The notes: generated by a model not told the origin, from the letters alone. Numbered from the stretch's first letter, positions 1 to 12,107 are shown. The stretch is 60,000 bases of DNA from Cristatella mucedo (GCA_009760855.2 WPIO01000003.1:9227501-9287500); one strand, 5' to 3'. Numbers and translations: made by a program.

Positions 1-588
1 CTCGCTCTCAATGCCGAGAGTGGCCACACGTGCATGCACTTGGTCAGGACAACAGCGGTGATGTCACGACCGTGATTGTCACCCGGCTGCATGCCCGGAC
101 AGGGCATCCTGGCATAAATTTGCACCAAAGCCATTTGCTAGGGTGTATGCTAGCACCGGAAACGACTGTGTTTGCATCTCGTGCCCGATGGATCCTTTCG
201 ATGGCTTCGCTCTGCTCTTGTTTGGCTGTAAAGAGACACATCGGCTACTGTGCTCATGCAGCTTTGCCCCGAGTCGATACAAAAAAATGCATTTTGTGTG
301 CTGCCTCGTTCAAAAATGAAGACACGTGACACCATGTGTCCTGCTGAATCATTTTGGCATTTTGGGCCACTCAGACCGCCGTCTAGCCTCTCAAGTGCTA
401 CGCACACTCAGGCGCCCTGTTATTATACCTGCAGAAAGAGTTGGTAGACTTGTGAGAAATCCTAGCTCCCTGGATGCAAACCCTAGACCTCAGGGAACAG
501 ATTACACTAAATCATGATCGCACTCTGATGGTGTACACACACTGTGACACACACACACACACACACTATTCCCATGTATATATGTATA
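1..588. other. unassigned flank, no gene seen
   Basis: No open reading frame here has recognisable domains or splice structure. The only structured feature is a short (CA)n run at 547-566. The reading frames in this stretch are short, overlap on both strands and look like chance. Confidence 0.5.
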
Positions 589-745
589 TAATTCATTCGT
601 ATAGCACCCTAAAAGAATAGAATCTCTGTCCAGGCGCTTCACATATGCCATAGGTCTCGAGCCTACGATCTTGCTCGCAAATATGCATGCCTTAACCTCG
701 GTCGTTGAAGGCGATTAACTGAACTCCTGGGCCAAACCACGGTGT
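589..745 (-). repeat. SINE-A copy, tRNA-derived SINE
   Basis: Read on the minus strand, this has a degenerate tRNA-like head, with box-B-like sequence around 655-665, followed by the family tail: a GCGCCT-type motif, a GAGATT core and a terminal ATGAATTA-like end. The same layout recurs at 23.1, 29.7 and 55.9 kb. The head is too diverged to be a functional tRNA gene. The tail faces the low-coordinate end, as expected for a minus-strand insertion. Confidence 0.7.
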
Positions 746-1387
746 AGAGATCAGTGAGTGGGCAGGCAGTTTTTGGACAGAAGGCAGCCGCAAGCTTTAT
801 AGCTGACTGATCGTTCCGACATCTTCAGTGCGGAGTCGCTCGATTCTAAAGACAGATCCTTAAAGTACCTGCTGGCTCATAAATGCATCGAGAAATAATC
901 CTCAGCAGACCACGATCCGAATGACTTGCTGTGCCGAGCTTTGCCCAGTTTCGAAGGGGCCTTGGAGGCGCTGCTTCTTCAGCAGTGCTGAACGGAACGG
1001 CAGGCCAGGGTCTGAGAGAAAAGTAAAGGTAACAACTCTTTAGTAACGAGAGGAGATAATCTCCATCTCATGGCAACGGTCAGAAATGTCTTCACACGGG
1101 GTGGAGCCACCTAAACACCTGGTTAATAGTCGCATCAGAGGCAAGGACCAGCCAAGCTTCCTTGGCTAGCCAATGGCCACCAGCAGATGGGCAGCCTGTG
1201 TGGGCCACCGTTGCTTAGCAGCTGTGTCGACCGTTCGCCAGACTATACAGCTCGGGGCAGTGGAGCCGGCCCGGGCAGAGTGTCCCGAGTTATCAACCTC
1301 ATCGGAATTTGCATCAGAAAAAGTCTTTGTATGCCACCGTCTTTGTAAAGCTTGCCTGGATTTCCTTGAAGTGCACTCTGGGTCTTA
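746..1387. other. unassigned intergenic DNA
   Basis: No exon-like segment, RNA gene or repeat family was recognised. Short open frames (for example 1173-1388) have no recognisable motifs. Confidence 0.4.
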
Positions 1388-1545
1388 GCTAGTCCAAGGG
1401 TAAGGTGCTTGCTGTTCACGACCCAGGTCGCAGGTTTGAGTCCTACTGCAGTAAATCTCCTATTACCGACTGCGAGGGGGTGGCTATAGCCGTTAAGGCT
1501 CGTCTGCCCCAATATTAAAGAGGCTGTTGAATCCGCTTGTAAAAG
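1388..1545 (+). repeat. SINE-B copy, tRNA-derived SINE
   Basis: A tRNA-like head has an A-box-like stretch near 1390-1405 and a B-box-like GGTTTGAGTCC at about 1433-1443. It is followed by the family-specific tail, which includes AAAGAGGCTGTTGAATC at about 1518-1534. The same head and tail combination recurs at 40.9, 47.3, 49.4, 57.6 and 58.2 kb in both orientations, which defines a dispersed family. Confidence 0.75.
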
Positions 1546-4458
1546 CACGTCTGCCGTCGGTTTCGAGGCTACGACAGACGCCTTCACTGCTTGTGTACGT
1601 GTCCAATCCAGCTCAATCGCTTCCTACTTAGGTGCATCGCTCAAATGAGTAGCTTATGGCCGAAGATGGGCAGCCTGGCATACAACCTGGCGGCGAGATC
1701 TCGCATTTGCTCACCCACCCGATGCTTGCTTGCTACTTCAGCTTTATGTGAACTGTTGTTTTAGATACCACTGGAGCGGCCCGTTCCACCTACCTGCGTG
1801 CCGGTCGACACCAACAACTTCCGCTGTATCCTTTCTTGTTGGGTAGTTCACGAGACATGCAAAACCCGTGTTACTTATTCCTCCCATGTTAAGATAGCAT
1901 GTAGCTTATATATGTTAAAATAGCAATGCTCGCCAGCAACCCTCTTGTGTCACATGATAGCAAAACCGCAGCCTTAACCTCACGACAGTCATGGTCGATC
2001 CTCACAACGACCAGGCCGAATGGGGTAAGGAGGTCTCAATGAACTGAGCCATGTCTCTGCAGTGCATCTCTTCGAGCAGTGATACTTGCCTGATATCATC
2101 GATCGGTTGGCCTGCGCCGTTTGACTGTGCTGAAGACAAGCAAGTGTGACCTTGTAGATGAGCACTCGCCGATGAAGGTCTTCGAAGCTTTGACCGGTCG
2201 CTACTCCCAGCAGTTCACCACCCGCTGGCTGGGCATTTGCGCAAAGGACCACGAGCCAAGGTCTGCCCTCGCGGCATCTCTCTTTCTGTCTTCTTTTCAT
2301 CTTCTTCGTGGTGAGGGCACTTCGTAACACCGCTATGGTGATACTGCTTAGCAGCAGGATCGAGCAGTAGGCTGCTGCTTGCTGCTGAACGTGTGAGCTC
2401 TTCGCTTGCCGAACGCAGCAACGGAGCTGGATGATCACAGTCTGATCTGCGGCACGGGGGTATCTGAAAGCACGATGGGCAGATGCCTTTGCTCGACATC
2501 TTATTTGAAGCTCGGAATTATGGCAGCTTGGTTTGTTCTCAGACCCTGCTTCTTACCTTTGTAAGCATGTGCCGGATGGCAAAGAGCGCCTGATATGGGC
2601 CGCCTGCCGTTAGTCCAAGGTTCAGACCCGAGTCACCTTGAGCCTCTGGTTTGCACCTTGATTCGCAAGGCGTGCGTGCTTTTCTTGTTTCCAACTTTCA
2701 CCGAGAGCCCCGGACCAATGATTGGGTGCTAGCGTAGGGCGTAGCAGCGCATTATAATGATCGCTGCCCTGCTGATTGGTCAGCTAGCCACCAGCTTTAT
2801 TTTCAGTGTCGGTGAGTGGGAGATCTACATGAGCGAGAGCTCGTCATTCTTGTTCTATGGTTTTGAGCACCTTCTCTCATACGTACCGCCGGACAAGCTA
2901 GTTTCATTGGACGTGCCGGACTGTTTGCTCTGCGTTATGTGCGATATGGCTCAAACGAGCCGAAGCTTCTCCCGTCGCTCTGTCAACAATGTCCTCAAGA
3001 AGTAAGTTCCAGTACGATCAAAGTGTATCGAGTTTGCTTGGTAGATTGCAATCTCAGAGCGCATTTCTCATCGTCTGCTACAAAATGCCTTGTTACCCGT
3101 GTTTGCTTGCTGTCGTCATTTGTTTATAGAGCTGATTTTGCAGCTGCATAAGTTCTTTTCAGTGCTAGAGAGATTGGCCGCACGCGACTCTAGTATTATC
3201 AACCAATCCTATTCACATTAGTCTTGCACATGTAGCAAAAAAACTTCCGAAGTTTTTTGCAACAAATGGCTGTAGCGATCGTGTCAAGTATTCTACTTCG
3301 GCAGGTCAACATCAAAGCTCTCGACTCAGTGGTCCCCGATGCGTGCACACTAGAGGCCCCCCCCAGATGACTGCTGCCACCATGCTGTGCTAGCAGGAAG
3401 CAGATTGTCTGGTCGATGCCAGAAGAAAACGATAAAGTAAAGTACGGACAGTAAATTATTATGACTTAAAGTTCTGTTGCTTTCATGAATAAGATTTTCG
3501 GTTATGTATGAGAAAGTATTGATATTTGCTAAGCGTTTTTAAGAGTAGGAGATTGATTGTATTTATTCACATAAAGCGGTTTATTCGTTCCAAGTCTCCA
3601 GGTTACCAATGCTTCCTAGTCCCCTTATACCTCATTTTTGATCACTTAGTTTGGTAATCTATTTAGACTAATTTAAGTCAGCCGAGCTCGTTCGAGTGCT
3701 TGCTTGCTTTAACTATTAAGTTCAACGATACATCTGATAAATTTCATCGCTGGCGCCTTCCTGCTCAGCTGTGATAGGCCCACCATACCTATGACTTAAG
3801 GTCAACAGTCGCTGCAACTCAGTTTCCTGTGACTTAAGGTCAACAGTCGCAGCTACTCAGCTTCTAATGGGCTCAGGCCTGCCTCCTTCCCCGGGCCATT
3901 GTCCTGTGTGATTTTAAGACTGCTGAAATAGCTATGCACACACTTGCCTCTAGGCGGTGACAGACACGGCAGAGTACCTGGTTCGGCAAGCAGCTTGTGA
4001 TGTGCATTTCCTTGGCTGAATACTACCTGCTTTTGATCGATCGGAAAACATATGGGTACAGGCCTGTGCACTCTCTCACAGGCACGTATTTTGACAACTG
4101 TTTTGTTTAATTTCTCCAGGAAGTCAACTCTTAGCCTTGAAAGCCCACTGTACACAGCTATGCTACTAAGCTTAACCGGCATGCGATGTATCATGGGCAA
4201 CCAGTGGCACTGCAATCATGCCGAAAATGCTGACCGCACCCAGAACATCATGCGAGGTAAGCAACAGACCGGCGGGTCTTTTTCTTCTCATACCATCGTC
4301 GGTGTTGGTATCTATTATCAACTGGCCATGTGTGTTTTGCTATGATTTCAATCAGTGCAGCATTGACAAGCTCTTTTCTTGATTGGTGCTATGTAAATAC
4401 TGTTAATAGCACTTCCCGAATGCAGCACTTTTCCTTTGTTTGTCTTGGCTCACGAAAG
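1546..4458. other. unassigned intergenic DNA with one short tandem duplication
   Basis: No convincing gene. An 82-codon open frame at 2757-3005 (+) has no recognisable family features and no supported splice context. From about 3.2 kb the sequence becomes AT-rich. A 38-bp-period tandem duplication lies at 3792-3867, described separately. Confidence 0.4.
3792..3867. repeat. two-copy tandem repeat, about 38-bp period
   Basis: An identical 21-nt block (TGACTTAAGGTCAACAGTCG plus C) starts at 3792 and again at 3830. The sequence between the copies is partly conserved, giving a 38-bp period. Confidence 0.8.
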
Positions 4459-4815
4459 TTATTCCTTTGTCCACGACACACAAACCTTTCGCCTCAACAT
4501 CCATAGCAACCGATACATCGTGGCACTATTCAACTGTCGTGTCAGGCAATAAATGCTATTTAAGTAAGCTCCACTATATCATTTGGTATAAGTCCTCAGC
4601 ATTTGCTTACCTAAGATCTCATCGAAACATAGTCATTTTTCTCGGCTAGACAGTTTGGCTGGTGCACAACAGACAAGGTTTATCCGGTTACATGGTTAAG
4701 GAACAAGCCTGCCCTGCCCCTGATGCCATCTATCCGACTCCTTACCACTGTTCCTGTCGTCCAAAAGTTCACCCACCCATGGAATTGCTAAAACTGGAGC
4801 TTGGCCTACCGATTA
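4459..4815 (-). repeat. 357-bp block shared with 32873-33229, adjoining LINE-A 3' end
   Basis: This block follows directly downstream of the 3' end of LINE-A copy 1 on the minus strand. It is nearly identical, in inverted orientation, to the block downstream of LINE-A copy 3 (32873-33229). The third copy (11857-12107) ends before it, so the block is probably not part of the LINE consensus. It may be a transduced 3' flank or part of a larger duplication. Conserved frame fragments on the two blocks reflect this duplication and are not genes. Confidence 0.75.
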
Positions 4816-6648
4816 TGTAATGTATCTCCGTCAGTAACTCCACAAAGTCATAAAGACCATGTGGGTGTTACGCAGCAGAGTTTTGTATAGCGCACTCACA
4901 GCCTAAGCGGCTTTCGGTACGCATTCGGTAGCCAACTGACTTCGTCTCACGCAACAAAGAGAAAGTGGGAAGCATAGCAGAGTTAGGAGAGCAGTTGAGG
5001 TAGTGAGTAGCATAGAAGTAGCAGTTCAGGACCGCTGAAAAGGATGAGCCATAGTCGGCAGCAGGAGAGCAGTTGTCGTTGCGTAAGAATTGTGGAAGCG
5101 AGTTCCACAGTCTAGGACCTGCAGAGCTAAAGCTTCTGTCGCCAACTATCTTTAAGCGGAGGAATCGAACAGCTAATTTATTGTCCACACAGGCCCTGAG
5201 GGCGCGAACAGGCCGGAACTGGTACAGCAGTTCAGCTAGGTACGAAGGATCTAAGCCGTGGTGGGCCTTGTGGGTCAGCGTAAGAACTTTGCTCTGGATC
5301 CGTTGCTCAACCGGCATCCACCCTAGCTCTTTTAGCAAAGTTGACACGTGCTCAAACCTCTGGGACTTGAAGACTAGCCTTGCAGCCATATTCATAGTCA
5401 GTTGCAGTGGCCTAATAGCTTTCTTTGGCAGCCCAGCCAAAAGGGAATTACAATAATCAAGCCGAGACAGAACTAAGGAGCTAGTTAAATATTTTGCAAG
5501 TCACTGTGGAAGACAGCTCCTGATCTTGGATAGGGACCGGACGTGACGGCTAGCTGTAGAAGCAGTCTTCTGAATAAAGCTTTTAAAATTGAGGCAGCTT
5601 TCGAAAATGACACCTAAATTTCGAGCACGTGGTGATGGTCGCGCAAAAGCATCACCTATTAGAAGAGTAAAGCCTTTTAATCCAGCCACACGCTTAGGGT
5701 GTCCTATGAGCAGCAGTTCGGTTTTATCGTCAATTAATTTCAGGAAGTTTTCCGACACCCAGGATCGAATATCGTCAATGCAAGCATTCAGTTTCTCAGT
5801 TGCTGCAGCAGATTCCGACGGTTTGAATGACAAATACAACTGAGTATCGTCAGCATTGAAGTGATATCCCATATCATGTGCCTAATCACTTTTTCCAGAG
5901 GTTGTGTATAAATGGAGAACAGCAAGGGACCGAGTACAGACCCTTGAAAGACTCCACAGGTGACCCTAATCGTGTGTGAGACCTGACCCCCACACGACAC
6001 GGATTGAACGCGACCACACAAGTACGATTTAAACCACGCCAGTGCTTCGTGTGCCAGACCGATCATTGTTCTCAATTGTTCAAGCAGAACCTCGTGATCA
6101 ATGGTGTCGAAGGCAGCAGACAGATCTAGCAGAGCTAGGGCAGTGACATTCCCGTCGTCGTTGCCACGTAGAATGTCATTGTTAACACGGCGGAGATCAG
6201 TTTCAGTGGAGTGCTGCCTCTTGAAACCTGATTGAAATGTTTCTGACATTTCATTCTGTGCAATATGTTCAACCAGCTGCTTAGCAACAAGTTTTTTCGA
6301 GAATCTTTGATAAGAAAGGAAGAAGGGAAACTGGGCGATAGTTTACAAGGACCTCTGTATCTAATCCAGGTTTTTTAAGAATGGGTCTAACGATTGCCGA
6401 TTTGAAGGACTTGGGGACGACCCCTTTTCCCAAAGAAGCATTAAAAATCTCGGTTATGGCTGGGCTAAGTTGGTCTGCAAGTGAAGACCACAGAGATGAA
6501 GGTATATGGTCTTCAGGAGACGAGCTCTTTTTGCTAGACCTTATTAAGGTAGCCACATCGCATGCAGAAACCTCGGAGAACCTTTTAAGGAAGGTCACAG
6601 GTTGTGGAACCGCGATTGCTTTAGCCGGAGGGGGCCTAATGGAGGCAA
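4816..6648 (-). mobile_element. LINE-A copy 1, L2/CR1-like non-LTR retrotransposon, decayed
   Basis: This is the reverse transcriptase region of an L2/CR1-like non-LTR retrotransposon, 5'-truncated and broken into at least four frames: 6673-6281, 6249-5788, 5872-5501 and 5440-4868 on the minus strand. Visible motifs in order are NYRPVSLLPFLSKILE, FQSGFKRQHSTETDL, LLDLSAAFDTIDHEVLL, GSVLGPLLFSIY and a palm motif reading NADD at 5846-5857, where the family usually has YADD. A C-terminal segment with the typical LWNSLPQFLR follows. Frameshifts and stops make it non-functional. At the 5' side it abuts the 3' end of a minus-strand LINE-B fragment, so it is nested among older insertions. Confidence 0.9.
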
Positions 6649-6765
6649 TAGTAATAATGCATTTATAAAGCACCCCCTAGAGAACTTAATCTCTTTCTAG
6701 GCACTTTACATATGCTGTAAAGAAAGCACGATCAAATTGTAAGTGGTAACATTCAGATGTTCTCT
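6649..6765 (-). mobile_element. LINE-B 3'-end fragment
   Basis: The reverse complement carries the LINE-B 3' signature: ATGTAAAGTGCCTAG, an AGAGATTAAGTTCTCT core and a GC-rich closing segment, then a TTATTACTAT-type tail. The tail lies next to the truncated 5' end of LINE-A copy 1. Confidence 0.75.
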
Positions 6766-7945
6766 CACTCTTGCCGATGTAATCGCCAAGCACAATCTAC
6801 ATAGGCTTTTGTTTGTTGTGCTGGTGACTCACAGCTGTACCTGAGCTTTGATCCGGCTTTGCCCTCCAGCACGTCGAAATCTCTTAAATACCCTTTCAGC
6901 ATGTATTGCTTACATTTGCACCTGGAGGACAGCAAACTTTCTGAAATCGAATTACGTTAAAGCCAATTCACTGGTTGTGGGACAACCTAGTGAATTGGCT
7001 CAGAAAGCTGTGAAAGTCGAACCCTCAAAACGGCACCTGCCGGCATATCTCCAGTAGCATCTGCATGCAATCTGGGTGCTCTGTTCAAAAACCGCCATTC
7101 ACTAGATCACCACGAGCTTCAAAGTCAAGTCGGCATACTTTTAGCTACTTAAGACTACACAAATTCGGGACTGCTTAGATAAGGATGCCACTGGTTCATG
7201 CGTTTATGACAACTTGTCTAGGCTTCTGAAACTCACCGCAATAAATAAATACAATTCAGTTGTCTAGCACCCTAAGAGCGAACCTTGGTCGTCGCAAAGG
7301 GAGCATGGGCCAAACCTCGCTCTCGAGTCTTCTGGCCTGTGCAATAGGCCGCCCGAAGTTGGTGCAAAACTGTGCGGCTTGTCTTTAGTGCACGTCACAA
7401 TCAATTGCCATATTACAACACTCCTCACCGATCTGCACTGGCTCTCAAACAAGCAGCGTGTCGACTTCAATGCTCTGTCGCTCACTTTTAGGTTCCCTTA
7501 ATCTCTTGGCCCGGCCCAACTATATGAGCTATTGAATCTCCAGGCTTCGTCTTGTACCACTCGCTCTTCTGACTCGAAGTCGTTTAGCTGTGCCTCTAAC
7601 CAACTTCAAAATCTTTGGAGACCGATGACAGTATGTTTGTCGTCACTTACCAATCAACATACTTCCTTTACAGCATTACATGCCTCGAAGGGATTATGCG
7701 TATACCTTATAGTGCGTTACAAATGTCTTGCTGAGGTTATTATTACATAGCATTATTTATACACATGTTTTATTACCGACTGATGTAGTTACGGGTTGTC
7801 ATTGTGCTATCTACTCAAAACAAATTTTTCTTAAAGGAAGTCGTGAGTATTCGATTGTGCTTCCTTTGCAGCAAATGTAAAGCGCCTAGAAAGAGATTGA
7901 GTTCTGTGAGGGCGCTACATCAAATGTATTATTATTATTATAACT
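6766..7945 (+). mobile_element. degenerate LINE-B copy, 3' half
   Basis: This aligns by eye to the LINE-B copy at 45.45-46.57 kb. It starts in the palm region (GCCGATGT..GCCAAGCACAATCTA), passes through the C-terminal reverse transcriptase segment (recognisable around 7400-7500, GATCTGCACTGGCT), and ends with GCAAATGTAAAGCGCCTAG at 7872-7890 and an ATTATTATTATTA tail. It is riddled with stops, and a short foreign segment interrupts it around 7240-7290. Open frames inside it are not genes. Confidence 0.8.
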
Positions 7946-9279
7946 ATTATTATTATAGAATCATGCGACCTTCATGAAGCATTGTTATCTGGACTATGGG
8001 TTTCTCTTGGCACTCGCCAAAGTGGCCCTTAATTCAAGTGATACACACGTGGCATTGCATATGTCAATGTCATGTATCTGCCTCTGTCACTGCAACGACC
8101 AAGCCTTTGGTCAGATTCAAGCTCTTTCAGGCGGGATCCCAAACGTGTATTAGGACAAGCGCCTTTGACTTACCACCTTCGCCGCCCAAGTGTTTTGCTC
8201 TTCCTTGCGGTCGCCGTATCGCCGGACGGTACCTCTCGCACGTTGCCTAGCGCCGTGCACTTCGCCTTGTAGACCTGCTCGAGAAAGGTCGGCCGAGCGG
8301 CCAGGTCGCGCGATTTTTGCTGGCGCCCTCTGTACGGACCACCGTTGAGGCTCAAGAAGCTGCCGCAGTCAACGACGAAAAAGATGCTGCTGCCGCCGGG
8401 CCTGGGCAAGCAGCCGGCAATGCAGCAGCCGCTGCCACAGCCCAGCCTTCGAAGGACGACAGACTAGCTGGTGCAGCTGCTCAGGGTATGGCTGTGTCCT
8501 CCCTCTGTCCTCTTTCAACCTGTGTGTATGTGTTTTGTTGCCCTAAGCTTGCGGGGCTCTTCCCTTGTTTTGAAGGGTCACCGGATAAGCAGGTGGCTGA
8601 TAGATAAAACAGATAGGGTAACTGGTCAATGAGAAAAGTTTCCTCCATTCTCCTAAATCTGTGTCGCCTTGCTGAGCCAAAGAACAAGTGTTATTTGTTT
8701 TCTGTTTACGAGCTTTTCCCGAGGATCGTGATCTAAACGTCGCCCGAGCCTTGAGGTAGGCACAGTGCTGGCCGACTGTCAGTTATATATGTAGGGGGGA
8801 GCATTTTACGTGGCACAGGCAGCACCTCCACCAGCATATTCCAGAGAACAGAGCTAATATTAACTGTAGATGTAAGTACTCGGCGCATCAGCAGCTAAGA
8901 TGCTTTCTAGCTATGAGAGCTATGCGTGTTGACCCAACAGATCGATTGGTTTCCATGTCGAAGGCTTCCGAAGGCTCAGAATCAAGTTTGCATAGGCTTT
9001 ACAACTCTTTTCACACGTGGACTAGCACATTCGTGTCTGCTATGTGTCTCACAAATCCGGTCGACTTTTAAGCTTAACTGTGTTATTTGCTTATTGGATA
9101 TGACCGCTTTGAGACCTACGCTTTATCTCGGGTATTGAAGTTGGCAAAAATGATAATACACAGTTAACTTCCTAATGTTATCGACTAGTAAACTCAGAAA
9201 AACAGCTAGTCAAAAGACAACACCGGTATACCGTAGCTTGTCTAGTACCGCCGTGTGCTGAACGTTCTAAAGGCACCAG
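7946..9279. other. unassigned intergenic DNA
   Basis: Apart from the GC-rich, coding-like patch at 8170-8470 (separate entry), I see no repeats or exons that I can name. Confidence 0.4.
8170..8409 (-). other. coding-like GC-rich patch, possible orphan exon
   Basis: A 79-codon open frame on the minus strand lies in a locally GC-rich island whose composition is unlike its surroundings but similar to the NWD2-like exons. The translation is not low-complexity and includes the stretch FLEQVYKAKCTALGNVREV, but I cannot assign it to a family. Frames on the plus strand across the same island are also open and Ala-rich, so the openness may simply reflect GC content. It could be an exon of an unassigned minus-strand gene, a processed fragment or chance. 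Confidence 0.25.
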
Positions 9280-9850
9280 GATAGTAATGATCATAACGCA
9301 TTTGCACAATGCCCTAAGAGAACTACATCTCTTTCTAGGCACTTTATGTATGCTGAAAGAGACATGTACATTTAACGTGGACGAAGCAAATGCAAATGTG
9401 AGAATTGGTGCATTTCTAGCTTCCTTTCAAGTGATGTCAAATTAGAGCATGTCGTAATGTCGGTCGGTCGTGAGATCCTGGTTTTTGGGAGCATGACAGC
9501 TAAGAGCCACGGTGTTCGAAAGAACTCCAGAGGCGCAGCCGGATGAGGAGCGTGCCGTACGAGGACATGCTGCCGGATGAGGAGCGTGCCGTACGAGGAC
9601 ATGCTCGATTAGTTCACGTAGGCCAGAGTGAGAGAATGAAGTGGCGAATATCGAGCGATGGCTACTTGAAGTCGATATGCTGCTGGGCGACGGGGAGCCA
9701 CAGCCGGTCGGCGAGATGTGGTGTAGTGTGGAATAGCGAAGTTTGCGATATACAAGCGTCGCAGCAGAGTTTTGCACCAACTGCAACTGTCCTTATGTGG
9801 AGGCAGGAAGCCATGCAGCGATTGAGCAATCGAAGTCTTAGCGGTATTCT
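9280..9850 (-). mobile_element. LINE-B 3' fragment with internal 34-bp tandem duplication
   Basis: Read on the minus strand it starts with the LINE-B motif LQLVQNSAA and continues to the 3' end motif CCTAGAAAGAGATG, with an ATGATCATT-like tail near 9285. Frames are broken. A 34-bp unit is duplicated in tandem at 9538-9605. Confidence 0.8.
9538..9605. repeat. 34-bp perfect tandem duplication
   Basis: Two identical 34-bp units at 9538-9571 and 9572-9605, beginning GCCGGATGAGGAGCGTGCCG. They lie within a decayed LINE-B fragment, so this is likely a local slippage or repair event. Confidence 0.95.
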
Positions 9851-11856
9851 TATCCAAGCTTGTTCAAGTTTTTTTAAAGGTTACGTAGCTGAAACTAGGC
9901 AGACTCGACTCTGGAGCTGATTTTCTTCTGTAGATCGATTTCAGTTTGTAACAGGACGTCGGATTTTAAGCAGAGACTGAAGGGGATCAATATGCCGGCC
10001 GCGTGAATTTTGAGGAAGAGGCGTGTCCGGTGTCCGAATGACTCTAGGTTTGCCTATCATGTCGGTCGTCATTCAGCTTTTTGCAGTTTTCTTGCATAAC
10101 GGACGATACCCTAACTGGGCCACCTCTTGAGACTGCCTTGTAGTGCCTAATTTAGTAGTAATTCATTAATTACTTTCTTACTGCTTTTATTATGGCAGTC
10201 TTCATCAATATTGTAAGCTTACTTGTCCGAGTAACTCATCCAGCTATGAATGATGTTAATAAGGCCATTACAAGCTTCTACTTCCTGATATTTTGTGCCT
10301 GTGATACTGTAGATGAATTTCACGAAAACGACGAAGATGCTGCCACAGTTGCAGAGGTTGACTCAGAAGGAATAAAAAAAGAGACCAGAAAGAGGCGTCT
10401 TTTTAACATGGTGTGCTATGGTTTGCCAAACCTTCTAGTTGTCCAGATGTAGCTCTCAACACCCAGTACGCTTGCAGTAGCCATCATTGCATATCCGGCG
10501 TGGCTGCTAATCTTATCGTGCGTGCCGTCCATCCACACAACGTCCCATCCATCCGTCTCTGACCGGTAATGTCAGAGATAAGCACTTACTTTATTTTTAT
10601 GGACTGTGTAGTTATTTATAATAAAAATTGTTGCTTCAAAAAGCGTTCAATGTTTTTAATACCACGTTTCCGTCGTAAGCGTTATGCTTATCCAATTTGT
10701 TACCGAAAGTGCAAATTCTATTGTAATTAAAACTCGGAGTTTTCATAACTAAATGTAAGAACAGAGATAAGGCATTTGAATGGTAAGTAGAAAGTATAAT
10801 ACAATAATTTAAAGGCTTATGAAGCCTGATTCAATGGAATTTTAAGTTAAAGAATTATTCCTAATTAAAATTCGACCGGGTCGACGCGAGACGAGAATTT
10901 GACTACACTAAAAGAAAGAAAAACCCTCCCACAAAAAGGCGTTTAATCAATGGCCGTCCGGAATTGAATTCTTAGTACTTCCGACAATTGAGATGCGAAG
11001 TCGTGAGCTTCGAGCTGCTTGAAGAATTCACATTATGTCGTTCGAACAGGCTCAACGTGCTCACAAACGTGTCTTTTAATTTGTCTTGTAATTTAAGCAT
11101 TATTGTTATTTTAAAGGAACTTTACGGAACCCTAAGATTTTCATGATGAATTCTATGCGGCTAAAAATGATAAAAGCGAAATGTCCGTGACTGTCAAGCA
11201 TTGTAACCAGCAAATAACGTCCTCATTATATAAAACGAGAGTCTTGTATGTCTTCATCCAAAAGTTGTGGTGAGAGACATAGACAGCATTTATATCGTTT
11301 GATGCTCATAGTTAGTGCTTTGTGTAACAGTGTGCAGTCTCGAATTTAGCATCGCGCAGTCACAGCTGGCGTCCGAAAGTTTAGGATTCCGTCGCGAGGT
11401 ATGCTCCTGGGATCTGGTGGGGGGGGTATCTGTAATCGTAAGCCATCATCGCTAGAAGCAGCTTAGCGCAGACAGGCAAGTCAGTCACCTAATAGAATTG
11501 CTGGTCACTTTTGATTTCTTCTGCACCATCGCTACAGAGTTCATTAGTTGAATTGTTCAACCGCCACCCATAGGTAAAGTTGTTCTTAGATTGCAGGAAA
11601 ATGAAGCTGTTTCGCGGCGGCAGGTCATCGTCGTTGCACATGACTATATAGCCACTCTGGATGACCCCATTGACAGCTTGACGGTCAGGGGTGAAGCTTG
11701 GACTTGCGTTAATAATGATTGGCGGGACTACTAATAGTACAATAATACTCGCACTGACAGTACATTTATACAGCGCCCTTGGAGATCTAAAAATATCCGA
11801 GAGACCTGTAAATATCCTCTAGGAACTTGAGAGTTAAAAACTATACATAACCTAAC
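9851..11856. other. unassigned, AT-rich intergenic DNA
   Basis: From about 10.1 kb to 11.3 kb the sequence is AT-rich and lacks recognisable repeats. An 86-codon open frame at 10192-10452 (+) has a hydrophobic start and an acidic, then basic, end; I recognise no family and see no splice or promoter support. A G-run lies near 11420-11427. Confidence 0.35.
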
Positions 11857-12107
11857 TCTCCAACTGCCGACTATGGCACATCTTTTTCAGCGGTCCTGAA
11901 CTGCTACTTCTATGCTACTCACTACCTCAACTGCTCTCCTAACTCTGCTATGCTTCCCACTTTCTCTTTGTTGCGTGAGACGAAGTCTGTTGGCTACCGA
12001 ATGCGTACCGAAAGCCGCTTAGGCTGTGAGTGCGCTATACAAAACTCTGCTGCGTAACACCCACATGGTCTTTATGACTTTGTGGAGTTACTGACGGAGA
12101 TACATTA
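11857..12107 (+). mobile_element. LINE-A copy 2, 3'-end fragment
   Basis: This matches the last part of the LINE-A reverse transcriptase C-terminus (compare minus-strand 5080-4868 and plus-strand 32617-32820). It carries the stop codon and a short 3' UTR, and ends in ACATTACATTAC. The end point, followed by unrelated sequence, defines where the LINE-A element itself finishes. Copies 1 and 3 continue for 357 bp beyond it. Confidence 0.85.

Noticed and set aside
2757-3005. 82-codon open frame with a hydrophobic start
   Set aside because: No family features, no convincing flanking splice sites, and length within chance expectation.
4440-4649. 69-codon frame conserved with 33040-33237 on the opposite strand
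   Set aside because: The similarity is explained by the duplicated 357-bp block next to LINE-A. Near-identical DNA gives conserved frames without coding selection.
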